64,000 nucleotides of DNA from Paragyromitra xinjiangensis (taxonomy: Eukaryota; Ascomycota; Pezizomycetes; Pezizales; Discinaceae): assembly GCA_038503065.1 (NCBI GenBank), contig JBCAMK010000010.1, forward strand, positions 992,001-1,056,000, given 5' to 3'. This document shows, piece after piece, positions 40,596-51,130 of this stretch (position 1 is its first letter; every line of letters begins with the position of its first letter). The notes below the pieces were generated by a model. It searched no databases, was not told where the DNA came from, and saw nothing but the letters and a program-made list of their open reading frames with translations. The translations under genes were made by a program, and so were the position numbers.

Positions 40596-41411
40596 GTTGG
40601 AAGTGCGGGTGAGGTGGGGGGAGAGGTGACTGGAGGTGCGTTTGCGCCCAGCGAGGGGTGTGGGTGTGATGGGTGCCCAAACAAGTCGGACAGGAGTTGC
40701 GGGTGGTGATGGCGATACTCTAGGACGAGTATTGGGAGCCAGGTTGATGGGGGAGCGATGGGAGTGATGAGTTCCCAGATGCGGAGTGGGGTGTGATGAT
40801 AAACGATGCCAGAGAGATAAAGACTTTTGGTATCGTGGGATTCTGAGAGAGGTGGTTTGTGGTGTTGAGTTTGCGATCGGAGGTGATGGAGGAAGAATAG
40901 AAGTGAGGTGGGCGGTTGCGTGTTATATACTGCCTCTAGTATGCGTAGTAGATCAGGGCCGGACTGATGGGACTGTAGGAGCCTGCATCGATGGGGTTGC
41001 TCCCACATGCAGAGAGCTACCCCATCCCACTGATCTGGTTGATGCAGAGGAACCGCATGTGCGTCAGTTGACGAGCTTATGGCACATAGACGGCTGCATC
41101 TACCACTCCGAGGAAGTGGTAGAGTTCTGAATCAACCTGTGCTGTATGCATCAGCGGAAGCTGATAGGCAACGCACTGGCAGCGCTATCTACAGGTAATA
41201 CACATACCCCGACATCGCTGATTGAAATAGCCGAAAACACCAAATTCTGCGTTGCAACCGCGTTACACACAGCAAAAAGTCTTTAACTTTACTGCTTCTT
41301 TTCTCACCACTTTTACCCCGCTTCAGGAAACTTACCTCCTCCTGCTTCGGAGTCATCACTCTGGATCCCCAAACTCCCCCCAGGAGATCCCCCTCACCCA
41401 TCGCAACCCCA

Positions 41412-42953
41412 GTGCACTTTGTCCGCGTCCAAACAACCCCACCAAAGGTTGCTGGCCGCAAACGAACATCCTCCCACCTCTCCCCTCCCATCCAACGCAA
41501 AACAAACCCAATGTCTCAAGCTGAAGGCTCCACTGCGCTCTCTGCCTTCGACGCAGCAGACCTTCCCATGATGGACAAACCACCATCTCACCACAGCAGC
41601 TCCTCTAGCGAAGCCGACGAAGATGAAGAAGACATCGGAGGACAGGATTATAACTCCGACATGAACTTTACACAATTTGCGCCTGAGGAACTTCAAAACC
41701 TCAACCATGGCAAAGCCACAAACTACCTCGCCTGGCTTATCCAAAGCCAAATTGCAGACTTGAAGCTAGACTTCCAACAACAGCTAAGCAGCCTCAAGAC
41801 ACAAATCCAATTCAGCCATAAACAGCATGAATCCTCCCTCACCAAACTTGCCGACATCAAGGCACAAAACATCAGGCTCCAAAACGACGTCCGCACGCTG
41901 GACAATAGACTCCACAGCCTACAAACAGCAAAAACCACCGTCACCGCCCCCATCGTTCCCACTATTCAAGCCCCCCAACCCACCAACCAAACCAATCAAT
42001 CAAAGCCCAAACAAGGAGCCCAAACCTCCTACGCCAACATCACCACCCCAGCACCAGGTGAACCCTCATTCCAACAAGTCCCAAACAAAAAGGGCAAAAA
42101 ACCAGCACCTCAACCCCTCTACAAGCCAGATTACACCACGGACAAAAGAGAAATCATCCTTGAACTCACCGAACCTCTCCCAACAACCATCACCCCCGAC
42201 GCAATCCTTGACGCCATAAACAACAAACTAGGAGCACAAAAAACATGCATCCTTGCAGTCAGGAAAACAAATGGAGACAACCTAATGCTACTCACCCGCC
42301 CCAACGAGCCAGCAGACACTTTCCTCACACAATACCAACATGAAATCACCTCCGCATGCACACTACTCAAAATTCCCATCACCAACACCAGAGTCAACAG
42401 CAGATGGTCCAAGTTAATTTTGGACAGCGTCCCAACCTACTTCAACAACAAGCCAACTCAAATCATTGACATCACCAACGCACTACAAGCAGCCCTCCCC
42501 GAAGTCGAACTCGCACAAGCACCCAGATGGCTCAGCACTGAAGAAGGCCGCAAGGGAAAAAAACATTCCTCCATCGTCATTGCCATACCCGCCAAACACA
42601 CCCTCAAATCACTCGGTTTCACATACCTCAACCTTTTCAACGCCACATGCAAAGCACGCGAATACCACCCCATCAATCCCACCACCCAATGCCGCAACTG
42701 CCAAAAACTTGGACACCATGATGCCACATGCAAAAATGACACTGCCTGCGCCATATGTGCCCAATCCCACCACACCAAAGATCACAAGTGCTCCACCCCC
42801 ACCTGCAAAGGAGGAGCCAGATGCACCCACATGCCTCTTCGCTGCGCATGCTGCGACACCAACCAACACACAGCTATTGATTGCCCCAAGAAAGCCAAGA
42901 CCAGAGCTCTGTATCTAGTAAACCGCTCCAAAAAACCCACCACCGAAAATTAA
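41412..42953 (+). CDS. LINE-B ORF1 (gag-like zinc-knuckle protein), 513 aa
   Basis: The ORF opens at ATG 41412; homology with LINE-C gag begins M-S-Q-A-E-G-S-T-A-L-S at ATG 41511, which may be the main start. However, G-R-K-R-T-S-S-H-L-S-P upstream is conserved with the region 5' of LINE-C gag, so the longer form may be real. Acidic N-terminus, coiled-coil around 41750-41930, the R-E-I-I-L-E-L-T-E-P-L-P block, three zinc knuckles from 42690 on (C-R-N-C-Q-K-L-G-H-H-D-A-T-C first). It ends TAA one base before the ORF2 ATG (TAAAATG), a coupled stop-start. Confidence 0.85.
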   Translation: MHFVRVQTTPPKVAGRKRTSSHLSPPIQRKTNPMSQAEGSTALSAFDAADLPMMDKPPSHHSSSSSEADEDEEDIGGQDYNSDMNFTQFAPEELQNLNHGKATNYLAWLIQSQIADLKLDFQQQLSSLKTQIQFSHKQHESSLTKLADIKAQNIRLQNDVRTLDNRLHSLQTAKTTVTAPIVPTIQAPQPTNQTNQSKPKQGAQTSYANITTPAPGEPSFQQVPNKKGKKPAPQPLYKPDYTTDKREIILELTEPLPTTITPDAILDAINNKLGAQKTCILAVRKTNGDNLMLLTRPNEPADTFLTQYQHEITSACTLLKIPITNTRVNSRWSKLILDSVPTYFNNKPTQIIDITNALQAALPEVELAQAPRWLSTEEGRKGKKHSSIVIAIPAKHTLKSLGFTYLNLFNATCKAREYHPINPTTQCRNCQKLGHHDATCKNDTACAICAQSHHTKDHKCSTPTCKGGARCTHMPLRCACCDTNQHTAIDCPKKAKTRALYLVNRSKKPTTEN

Positions 42954-42954
42954 A

Positions 42955-45900
42955 ATGACAACCAAATCATCAGGCATAGCCCAGGTACAGCAACTGAACT
43001 GTGCCAAAGGAATGGCCTCCACCTATTCAGTAACACAACACGCCGCAACAAACGAAAACTTAATAGCACTCCTACTACAAGACCCCTGGTGCCTACCAAC
43101 AGGTCTACCACCGCAAATCCCAAATTTTACATTATTCACACCCACATCACCAAACCCCAAATGCGCAACCTACATCAAATCACACCTCAACCCGATACAA
43201 AAATCTATATATTTCAACAACTGTATAACAGTACAAATTAAACTCCCGAACTCAACAATAGATATCACCAATATTTACGCAAATCACCTTCCATCATCGC
43301 ATAACTACCTATCCACCAACACCTTCCTACCTAACCACATCATCTGCGGAGATTTCAACCTCCACCACACATGGTGGTACGGCGCCAAAACACACCTACA
43401 CTTCCCAACCATCGATAGAACCAGACCCATATCCAACCTCCTAGTCTCATGGCTAGAAGAACAAAATTACCACTTACACAATCACCCAGGGACATACACA
43501 CACTTCCCACGCAATGGCAACAACCCCTCCATAATTGACCTCACGCTATCCAAGGGCATCGATCACCTCGCCCAATTATGGGAAAGCGACTCCGGACTCA
43601 AAGACGGCTCAGATCACGCCACCATCACCACAACATTCGTTCTAAACGCTCACACCCACACTCACCCCAAAAGGGACATACACAAAGCAGACTGGGACAA
43701 ATTCCACCGCATAATACAAAATCATCCAATACACAAAATGCCGCTCACAACCAAAGCGCAAACCACACTAGCATGCGAAACCCTAACGCACATGCTACAA
43801 CAAGCAACAGAAACCGCAATCCCCCTTTCGAAACCCTCTCAAAAGTCCAAATCATGGTGGACTAAAGAACTCACCAAACTACGCAAGGCCCTCAGCGCCA
43901 CAAATAAACACTACAAAACACATCCCACACCAGAAAACAAACTCATTGCCAAAAATCTACACAAAAAATGGCAAAAAGAAGTCAAACTCGCTAAAGAACA
44001 TCACTGGCAGCAGAGACTAAACACCAACAACCCCGACGCCCTATGGAAAACAATCAAACAATCCAAAGGACGCACCCCCCCCCACCAACATCCCCTCACT
44101 CGAAAACAAATCTGAATTTCAAGACAAATGTCAAATTTTCACAAAAGCCTTTTTTCCACCCAACACCTCCGCTCCACAATCCATACCACCACAGTGGCTA
44201 CAACCACCGCACACAAGCATCACACATGAACTCCCACACATCACACCAAATCATATCAGTAAACTCCTCGCCAAAACCAACAAAAATTCAGCCCCAGGTG
44301 CAGATGGCATAACATATCCCATCATCATTCAAGCACACCTAGCTGATCCCAACCTCATACCAAAAATTTTCAATCAAGCCCTACTCCACTCAGTCATGCC
44401 AACCTGCTGGAAACACGCCCTAATCACTCCAATACCCAAGGCATCAAAACCCGATTATTCTACACCTAAATCCTATCGCCCCATTTCTCTACTCTCATGC
44501 CTAGGCAAACTCTTAGAGAAATGCGTGGCCAAAAAACTAGAAGCCTATGCAATCACCACAGGCGCGATAAATTCCCAACACACAGGAGCAAGAACCTCCA
44601 TATCCGCTATAGATCCCCTCGCCAATCTGCTCACAACTGCTCAAGAATGGCTTGACAGGAAAATTGTCAGAAGCAAAAACAAAAGCGGCAACAGGGAAAT
44701 CAGACCCTCCCTCCTCACATCCGACATAGAAGGAGCATTCAATTGCGTAATTCATTCACAAATGCTTCACATTTTCCAACATTATACCTTTCCCAACTGG
44801 ATCACAAACTGGTACAAAGAATTCAACAACAATCGCACAATTTCTTTTTCCTTTAATCAGCAAAAAGAAAATCCCAAAGCATTTCCACAAGGCCTCCCAC
44901 AAGGATCTCCCATTTCCTCTATTGCGTTTACCATATATAGCGCAGCATTAGACGCTAAACCCTCCCCTTCAAACCTCCAACAATCATCCATTTATATAGA
45001 CGATGACGCTCTCCTACAAGGAGCCTTCAGCACCAAGTTCGCAAACATCACCCTGCAAAACCGATTCACGGAAAAAATCAACAGGGCCAAATTTCTCAAC
45101 ATTAAATACTCACCACCCAAAACAGAACTCATACACTTCCTTACAAAAACCACAATCAGGAAACTGGACATCCCACTTTCCATACCCTCAATCAATCTTG
45201 AAATCCTACCTTCGCAGGTAATCAAATCACTCGGAATACACATTGACGACAAGCTTTCCTTCCTACCACAAATAGACAAAGCTTCCAATCGACTAAGGGC
45301 AATCACACAACGCCTTAGCACCATGGCTAAAGCACACAATCTCACTCCATCCAACCTTCACCAACTCACAAACGCCCTAGCCATACCCAATTTCCTATGG
45401 GGCTCACCCCTTTGGTGGACTGGCAAACAAAACCTTCTAGAAAGAACCAAACCAGCCTACCATTCTCTTGCCAGGCTAATCACTGGCCTTCCGCGGCGAA
45501 CCAAGCTTGAAAAGCTACTCGCAGAAGCCGCCCTTCCTCCACTAGATTTATTACTAGACATGTACACACAAAAATACGCTATCAGAATCCTAAAGACCGG
45601 ACCCCACAATCCAGCCTTTCTCCCCCTGATCAAACTCCTACCACAAAATCAAGAGTACCAAGGAACCGGACTCAAACGAATCGCCTCACTCCTCACACCT
45701 TTATTACAACACTCCCCACCACTTGAAAATCTCCTTCCACCTTCTTTGCCAAATTATCTTCCGTCCGGAAACATCTTCATATCTTCCAAATCTAAAAAAG
45801 AAACAGCTCAAGAACACGAATCTTGGGTCGGTACCCTAGAAAACGCCTGGCTCCTATACTCCGACGGCTCAAAAGCCGAAGACGGAAGCACATCAACAGC

Positions 45901-46642
45901 TGCACACCTAATTCACATTCGCTTTGGCATTGAAACACAAAGCCTTTCACACCAATGCAATATTGCACACCACGCTGAAAACGAAGATGCAGAAATACAT
46001 GGCATACAAGAAGCCACTCATCTACTCGTCAATCACATCATGCACCCTGCTCCAGTCTTCCTCTGCGTGGACAACCAAAATGCCCTACTGGCGCTAACAG
46101 GCGCAACCACAGCCAACAGGGAATACCTCTGGCATACCCTCATCAACATACAAACCTTACAATCAATCGGCTGCCAAGTGATGGGCAAATGGACCCCATC
46201 ACACACAGGCATCACAGGAAATGAAGCAGCAGATCGCCTGGCCAAAGAAGCTCAACATCTACCATCATGCAAATGGACGAGAACCACATTAAACTGGCTA
46301 ACCCTCCAACCGCGCAAAGCCTTACATTGCAAATGGGCCCCCCCACACCCATACTCCAAACAATTAAATTGGAAAATCGCTCAACTACCCCTACATCGCG
46401 CAAAGAGAATCTGGAAAGTTAGAAACGAACTCTCCAAAGCCGATCATCTACCGGGGCAACCCCCCAACATCTGTCAATGCGGAGAAGAAGATTCAACCAA
46501 ACACCGCATCCTCTCCTGCTCACTCTATATTCTTGAACGAGCCATTTTTTTCGAACAACGGGATATCAAATGGGATTTTCTTTTTGGAAATGATTTAAAT
46601 ATTGCGAATTGTTTTTCCTTTATGGATGCGCTTGATATTTAA
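42955..46642 (+). pseudogene. LINE-B ORF2 (APE endonuclease-RT-RNase H), one frameshift
   Basis: Endonuclease: L-N-C-A-K-G-M-A, G-D-F-N-L-H-H-T-W-W-Y-G, S-D-H-A-T-I. The frame is lost in a C9 run at 44075-44083; with eight Cs the sequence continues T-N-I-P-S-L-E into the RT frame that runs to 46642. RT: A-P-G-A-D-G-I-T-Y-P, Y-R-P-I-S-L-L-S-C-L-G-K, S-D-I-E-G-A-F-N-C, G-L-P-Q-G-S-P-I-S-S, Y-I-D-D-D-A-L-L. RNase H: Y-S-D-G-S-K, N-E-D-A-E-I-H-G, C-V-D-N-Q-N-A-L, G-N-E-A-A-D-R-L. Otherwise intact, so either a recent mutation or an assembly error at the homopolymer. Confidence 0.85.
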
Positions 46643-47259
46643 AAATTGTTTTTTATATTGTTATCGTTTTATTATTTTTATTATTTTATATTTTAGTAGT
46701 TAGTTAGTTTGTTTTGTTTTGTTTTTTGTTTTTTGTTTTTTGTTTTGTTTTTGTTTTTTTTCAGGGGAAGTTTTAGCGGTGGAAGTTGAGGCGATATACT
46801 TTGTATCAGGGCCGTATAAAAATAAAATAAAAAAAATAAAAAAATACACATACGGCTTAGACTGAAATGCGCTGTGCATGTAGGACTGCAGTGTGCAGAA
46901 CTATGCCGGTGGTTCATAGAGTCTAGAGTGGTCAGATTGCTAATGGAGGTGCGGCAGCTCTTGAAGCATAGCCCCCGGAAGTACGGAAGGTCTTCCGGAG
47001 TAGAACACCAGTCCATTCGGCAATGGGGCTCCAGGTCAAACCCAGTCCCCCACTACAGCACGGCAGAGCGAGGACTGCGGAACGCAGGTGTTAAATACAT
47101 CGCGAATGCTCCACCCTGCTGCTCTGTTCTTCAAGCGATAATAGAGCCCTTAAGATTCTTGAGTAGTTTGCACGAAAGAATCGGATTCTAAACCTAATCT
47201 ATATCCATTTCACAACGGCCGTACACCTAGCCTATCTATCTAGGCCTACCCCCATTACA

Positions 47260-47425
47260 GGAGGGCACGAAGGGCACGAAGGGCAAGGGCACGGAGGATA
47301 AGGGTACGGAGGGTAAGGATAAAGAGGGTAAGAAGGGCAAGGGTACGGAGGAAAAGGGTATGGAGGGTAAGGATAAGGAGGGTACGGGGAATGGTGGGGC
47401 GGAGGAACAAGAAAAACGGGGTGGC
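47260..47425 (+). repeat. GGGTACGGA/GGGCACGAA minisatellite, possibly a K/G/E-rich coding remnant
   Basis: Degenerate 9-15-bp units immediately right of LTR S2. In one frame it is open for 55 codons (K-G-T-E-G-K-D-K-E-G), and a GTAAGT donor-like hexamer follows at 47426. It could be a low-complexity exon of the SNF2 gene downstream, with the gene's true 5' end lost to the LTR insertion; that is inference. Confidence 0.45.
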
Positions 47426-47468
47426 GTAAGTGGTTTGTGATATTATTTCATACGGTTAGCCATGTTAG

Positions 47469-49499
47469 ATAGGAATTAAATGTTCTGACGCAGCTCACCT
47501 AAATGCAGACCAAGAAAAACCCTTGAATGATGCCCTGAATGCGATTCTCGAACCCAAGCAGGACCACTCTGCCGTACGCTACCGGCACGAGAACCAAGGG
47601 GGCGCTGATATCGAGGATATTGCCGAAGATAGCGTCGAAACCAAGTACCGGCTGATGTCGGACCTCCAAGGCCTTAGCGCAGATCACTTGAACAATGATT
47701 TTGAGCACCAGTGTTTGGATGAAGCAGTGAAACAGCTCGGAGCGCGTGCATTGGCTTCAGCTCCAGAAGATATCGGTGACGTTATGCTCAAAATACTCGT
47801 GATCCCTAACGCCAAGTTCCTACCACACCAGGTGTGGGGTGTGGGGTTTATCCTCAAACGCTTCATGCAGGAAGACGGCCTTGACCTTAACGCAGTATTG
47901 ATTGCCAACGACATGGGTTTGGGAAAAACCTACATGGCGCTGGGTGCGGTCATTCACATAAAATGGCTTCTCCAACGCGCTAAAGATGGAAAACCAATTC
48001 CGTTCTATGGAGGTAAAAAGTTGGAAGAACTAGACTCCGAATGTCCACTGCTGGAAGTGGATGCGGATATAATTGGCCGGCTGATGCTAATCGTCGTGCC
48101 GCCATCCCTCATCGAGACCTGGAAGTCAGCAATCAGCCAGGTCTTGTCAGGCACCGGGCTGGAATTAAAGCATATCGGCCCGAATTATAAGCCCAAAGCT
48201 TCCGAGATCAACTTGGATGAGGATCATCCGGGCCGCGGGAATATTGTATACCTGGTATCCTATAACACCTTCCGGTCCCGATACAAGACGGACTTGAAAC
48301 GTGCTGCATTCGGTATTGCTATCTTCGATGAATCACATTGGGTCAAAAATGTAAGGAATATGGGGTTTGCCTCGCTGATGGAGCTTGACACACCTTACAG
48401 GATCCAATTGACGGGGACGCCGATGCATCATACTGTTGCGGACTGGGTGGTCCAAACTCGATGGTTGTTTTGCCAGTGCGACGCAGACAGTCTTGTTATA
48501 CACGGGCCGTCTAGGTTAGAGGAGGCAGTCCATGATGCGAAGCACAAAAATGTGTCTAAAGAAGAGACATACCGAGCTATCAAGAAATGTGTCTGGCCCT
48601 GGACCATACGCTGGTGGGGAGAAACAAAAAGTGCTGACGGTACGGATCTCGTGAGGGTCCCCGAACTCAAAAGCGTGGAGGTCCGCCTAGAGTACACAGC
48701 GAGTGAGAAGAAATGGCTCCAGGAGTGGGTCCGGTTAACGAAAGAAAAGCAGCGAGATATGTTTCACGCGACGGTTCACGATTGGCATTTGGCGTGTTTA
48801 TCAGCGGACCTTGTTACCGTCGGCGATATGGTTGAAGGTCCTTCGACTATCTTTCGTACCAAATGGGACCCAGAGACGTTTACCGGAGGGCCTGTCTTTC
48901 GTTGGCTGGAGTCCGAATTCCTACCAATATTACGCAGGTCTGTGAAAGGTGGACAGCCAAACAAAGCGGTCGCTTTTGCCCCACTACCTGGGCAAACGCA
49001 CATGCTCACGTGGTGGATAGCCACCTTCCATCCAGGAGTGATACCTTTCCACTACCACTCAGCGCTCAAGTCGGGCGAACGTACCGATTTGCTAGAACGC
49101 TTTGCCCTTGCAAAGACCCCGAGCATACTCCTTCTCACTCCTGCTCTCGGCGGGACCGGACTGAACCTTGTGGCTGCAAACCACGTAGTAATCATTCAAA
49201 AATTCTGGAATCTGAATGAGCAGCGCCAGGCGGTAGCACGTATCCATCGCCTCGGCCAGACCCGCAAACCAACTTCGTGGACCTTGCATTGTGCGAATGG
49301 GGTTGACGACTGGGCGCAAGAGCTGCAAGAAATTCGTGGGAGGTTTGAGGCGCATATCATGCATGGGCTCATGGGAACAGACTACACGTACGCGGAGCTG
49401 GTGGATACTCGAGCCACCAGGGTCAAGGAAATCAAGGGGGTAAATGAGAAGGATGCTGCAGCGAATGACGGAAAGGCGGACGCCATTACTATCGACTGA
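47469..49499 (+). CDS. SNF2-family DNA-dependent ATPase/helicase, 5' end missing or spliced
   Basis: The frame is open from 47469 to the stop at 49499. No ATG lies near its start: position 47523 is TTG and the first in-frame ATG is 47658, so an upstream exon is likely (possible acceptor TAG at 47466-47468). ATPase motifs in order: Q-like L-P-H-Q-V-W-G-V-G-F, Walker A D-M-G-L-G-K-T (about 47910), V-V-P-P-S-L-I-E-T-W, DEAH-box variant D-E-S-H-W-V-K-N (about 48330), L-T-G-T-P-M-H-H, then helicase-C with G-G-T-G-L-N-L and motif VI A-R-I-H-R-L-G-Q-T (about 49240). These proteins remodel chromatin or translocate on DNA. No RING, bromo or PHD domain is present. It is the only long intact non-transposon ORF here. 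Confidence 0.8.
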   Translation: MGIKCSDAAHLNADQEKPLNDALNAILEPKQDHSAVRYRHENQGGADIEDIAEDSVETKYRLMSDLQGLSADHLNNDFEHQCLDEAVKQLGARALASAPEDIGDVMLKILVIPNAKFLPHQVWGVGFILKRFMQEDGLDLNAVLIANDMGLGKTYMALGAVIHIKWLLQRAKDGKPIPFYGGKKLEELDSECPLLEVDADIIGRLMLIVVPPSLIETWKSAISQVLSGTGLELKHIGPNYKPKASEINLDEDHPGRGNIVYLVSYNTFRSRYKTDLKRAAFGIAIFDESHWVKNVRNMGFASLMELDTPYRIQLTGTPMHHTVADWVVQTRWLFCQCDADSLVIHGPSRLEEAVHDAKHKNVSKEETYRAIKKCVWPWTIRWWGETKSADGTDLVRVPELKSVEVRLEYTASEKKWLQEWVRLTKEKQRDMFHATVHDWHLACLSADLVTVGDMVEGPSTIFRTKWDPETFTGGPVFRWLESEFLPILRRSVKGGQPNKAVAFAPLPGQTHMLTWWIATFHPGVIPFHYHSALKSGERTDLLERFALAKTPSILLLTPALGGTGLNLVAANHVVIIQKFWNLNEQRQAVARIHRLGQTRKPTSWTLHCANGVDDWAQELQEIRGRFEAHIMHGLMGTDYTYAELVDTRATRVKEIKGVNEKDAAANDGKADAITID

Positions 49500-50227
49500 A
49501 GCTTGGGGGTCTGGGAACCAGGTGAGGCTGCTTAGGCATTAGGTGCGGTGTTTTATCGTCGAGCGCTAACATACCTAGTGGAATTTCAGTGCGGGCTGTT
49601 TGCACCGCTACCGTGAATATAATTGTATCCTAGGGGAAGCGGGGAGTTCAGAGTTGGTCTTTATTAATAGAGCTTTTCTTTGTGTAAAATCTGGTAACGG
49701 TAGATCTGGTAGATAGATGTTGAATTAGAGATGGCCAAGCACACGCCTTGGGCCCTGGCAGGGGCTCCTTTATCACATGACACACCAACCCAACCCACTA
49801 ACGTCAAAGAAGTCCAGTCTCAAGTTAAAAATAAACCGCCCAAAACCTCAATCAACTTGTTTGTGAAACGAAACTTCTCTTCCGCTGTCATCTTGAATTT
49901 GCCCGCTGTAGTATATAAAGCACTTGTCACTCTTAGATCACAAAATCAGATCAGATACAACTTTCGCACTAGCACATTACTACTATCAATTACTCTACCC
50001 GTACTCATAATCATTACTGATAATCATCCACTCCCCAAAAACCTTACCATACCTACCACCCATATCCATACCTATTACACTCCTCGAAACCGGACCGTAC
50101 CCACAATATCCGTACACAAGTCGTATCCATACCCATTACACTCCTCGAAACCGGACCGTACACACCATATATGTACCCAAGTCTTACCCATACCCAGACC
50201 ACAGCCGTACCCACCTACATCACACCT
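49500..50227 (+). promoter_or_regulatory. Intergenic region with TATA box and C/A-rich leader of the next gene
   Basis: TATATAAA at 49912-49919, followed by a C/A-rich leader without G-rich segments. A duplicated ~60-bp segment (CTCCTCGAAACCGGACCGTA at about 50081 and 50142) lies in the leader. The ORF spanning 49731-50324 has no family signature and is treated as leader sequence. Confidence 0.45.
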
Positions 50228-50542
50228 ATGCCTCCTAAAACCTTCCCTGCGATTGAATATATCAAAAAGATGGGCTTTCAAGACGAAAAAGACCCTGAAT
50301 ATAAAAAATGGGTTTCTTCATTAAAGAAAGATTTCATTCTAAGTAGGCCAGGCCTCGCCTACACCACACTCACAAGAGCCGGGAAGCAGAAGATTTGGTA
50401 TGATAGCATTCAGGAGATGTATGATACATACCTGACGCAATGGAACGTTCTCAATTGGAAGCCAGCACATGACAGTAGATCTGATGACGATCAGGAAGCT
50501 CGTGCCAAGTATGCGACCTTGCGGGCCGGTCACGGTCTGTAA
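50228..50542 (+). CDS. Hypothetical small protein, C-terminus cut by LTR S4
   Basis: From ATG 50228 (M-P-P-K-T-F-P-A-I-E-Y) the ORF is charged and lysine/aspartate-rich (K-K-M-G-F-Q-D-E-K-D-P-E-Y-K-K-W), about 104 codons. The LTR begins at 50538 and supplies the stop codon, so the natural C-terminus is lost. I do not recognise the family. A TATA box and pyrimidine-rich leader upstream make it a more credible gene than other short ORFs here. Confidence 0.45.
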   Translation: MPPKTFPAIEYIKKMGFQDEKDPEYKKWVSSLKKDFILSRPGLAYTTLTRAGKQKIWYDSIQEMYDTYLTQWNVLNWKPAHDSRSDDDQEARAKYATLRAGHGL

Positions 50543-51130
50543 CGGGTACGCCGTTACTGCCTCCAGTATGTGAGTAGATCAGGGCCGGACTGATGGGACA
50601 GTAGGAGCCTGCATCGGTGGGGTTGCTCCCACATGCAGAGAGCTACCGCGTCCCACTGATCTGGTTGATACAGAGGAACCGCATGTGCGTCAGTTGACGA
50701 GCTGACGGCACATAGACAGCTGCATCCGCCACTCCGAGGAAGTGGTAGAGTTCTGAATCAACCTGTGCAGTAACTATGCATCAGCGCAAGCTGATAGGCA
50801 ACGCACTGGCAGTGCTATCTACTAGTAAAACACATGCGGATTAGACTGAACTGCGCCGTGCATGTAGGACTGCAGTGTGCAGGACTGTGCTGGTGGTTCA
50901 TAGAGTCTAGAGTGGTCAGATTGCTAATGGAGGTGTGGCAGCTCTTGGAGCAAAGCCCCCGGAAGTACGGAAGGTCTTCCGGAGTAGAACACCAGTCCAT
51001 TTGGCAATGGGGCTCCGGGTCAAACCCAGTCCCCCACTAGAGCACGGCAGGGCGAGGACTGTGGAACGCAGCTGTTAAATACATCGCGAATGCTCCACCC
51101 TGCTGCTCTATTCTTCATGCGATAGTTGAG

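Larger units (their letters stand above)
35263..40928 (-). mobile_element. LINE-C copy C2, full length (5.67 kb)
   Basis: Bounded by ACTGCCTCTAG at 35252-35262 and 40929-40939. The left duplicate also serves as the right boundary of C1, so C1 and C2 are head-to-tail at one site in LTR S2. Contents on the minus strand: 5' UTR, gag, ORF2, 3' UTR and a three-unit (AAAACACT)-like tail. It is the best-preserved LINE-C here, with a single nonsense codon in ORF2. Confidence 0.85.
41208..46842 (+). mobile_element. LINE-B, full length (5.63 kb), TSD AATACACATAC
   Basis: TSD AATACACATAC at 41197-41207 and 46843-46853, inserted in LTR S2. Plus orientation: 5' UTR, ORF1, ORF2, T-rich 3' UTR, and an A-rich AAAATAAAAT tail. 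Its 3' UTR shares GGCGATATACTTTGTATCA with LINE-C, so B and C are sister families in the Tad1/I-like group. Confidence 0.85.
15940..47259 (+). mobile_element. LTR S2: 703-bp solo LTR expanded to 31 kb by nested insertions
   Basis: Three separated segments, 15940-15968 (29 bp), 40940-41207 (268 bp) and 46854-47259 (406 bp), concatenate to 703 bp and match LTR S5 (702 bp) end to end, from TGTAACGGGTACGCCG to CCCATTACA. The breaks are LINE-C copies C1 and C2 at the first junction (TSD ACTGCCTCTAG) and LINE-B at the second (TSD AATACACATAC). Outer flanks are AAGCC on the left and GGAGG on the right, so there is no 5-bp TSD. This suggests one side was exchanged by recombination. Confidence 0.8.

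Noticed and set aside
47523..47525. TTG as the start of the SNF2 gene
   Set aside because: A non-ATG start is unlikely in a fungal nuclear gene; the frame is open further upstream.
49731..50324. A 197-aa ORF upstream of the small gene
   Set aside because: It spans the TATA box and C/A-rich leader, has repeat-derived sequence and no recognisable domain.
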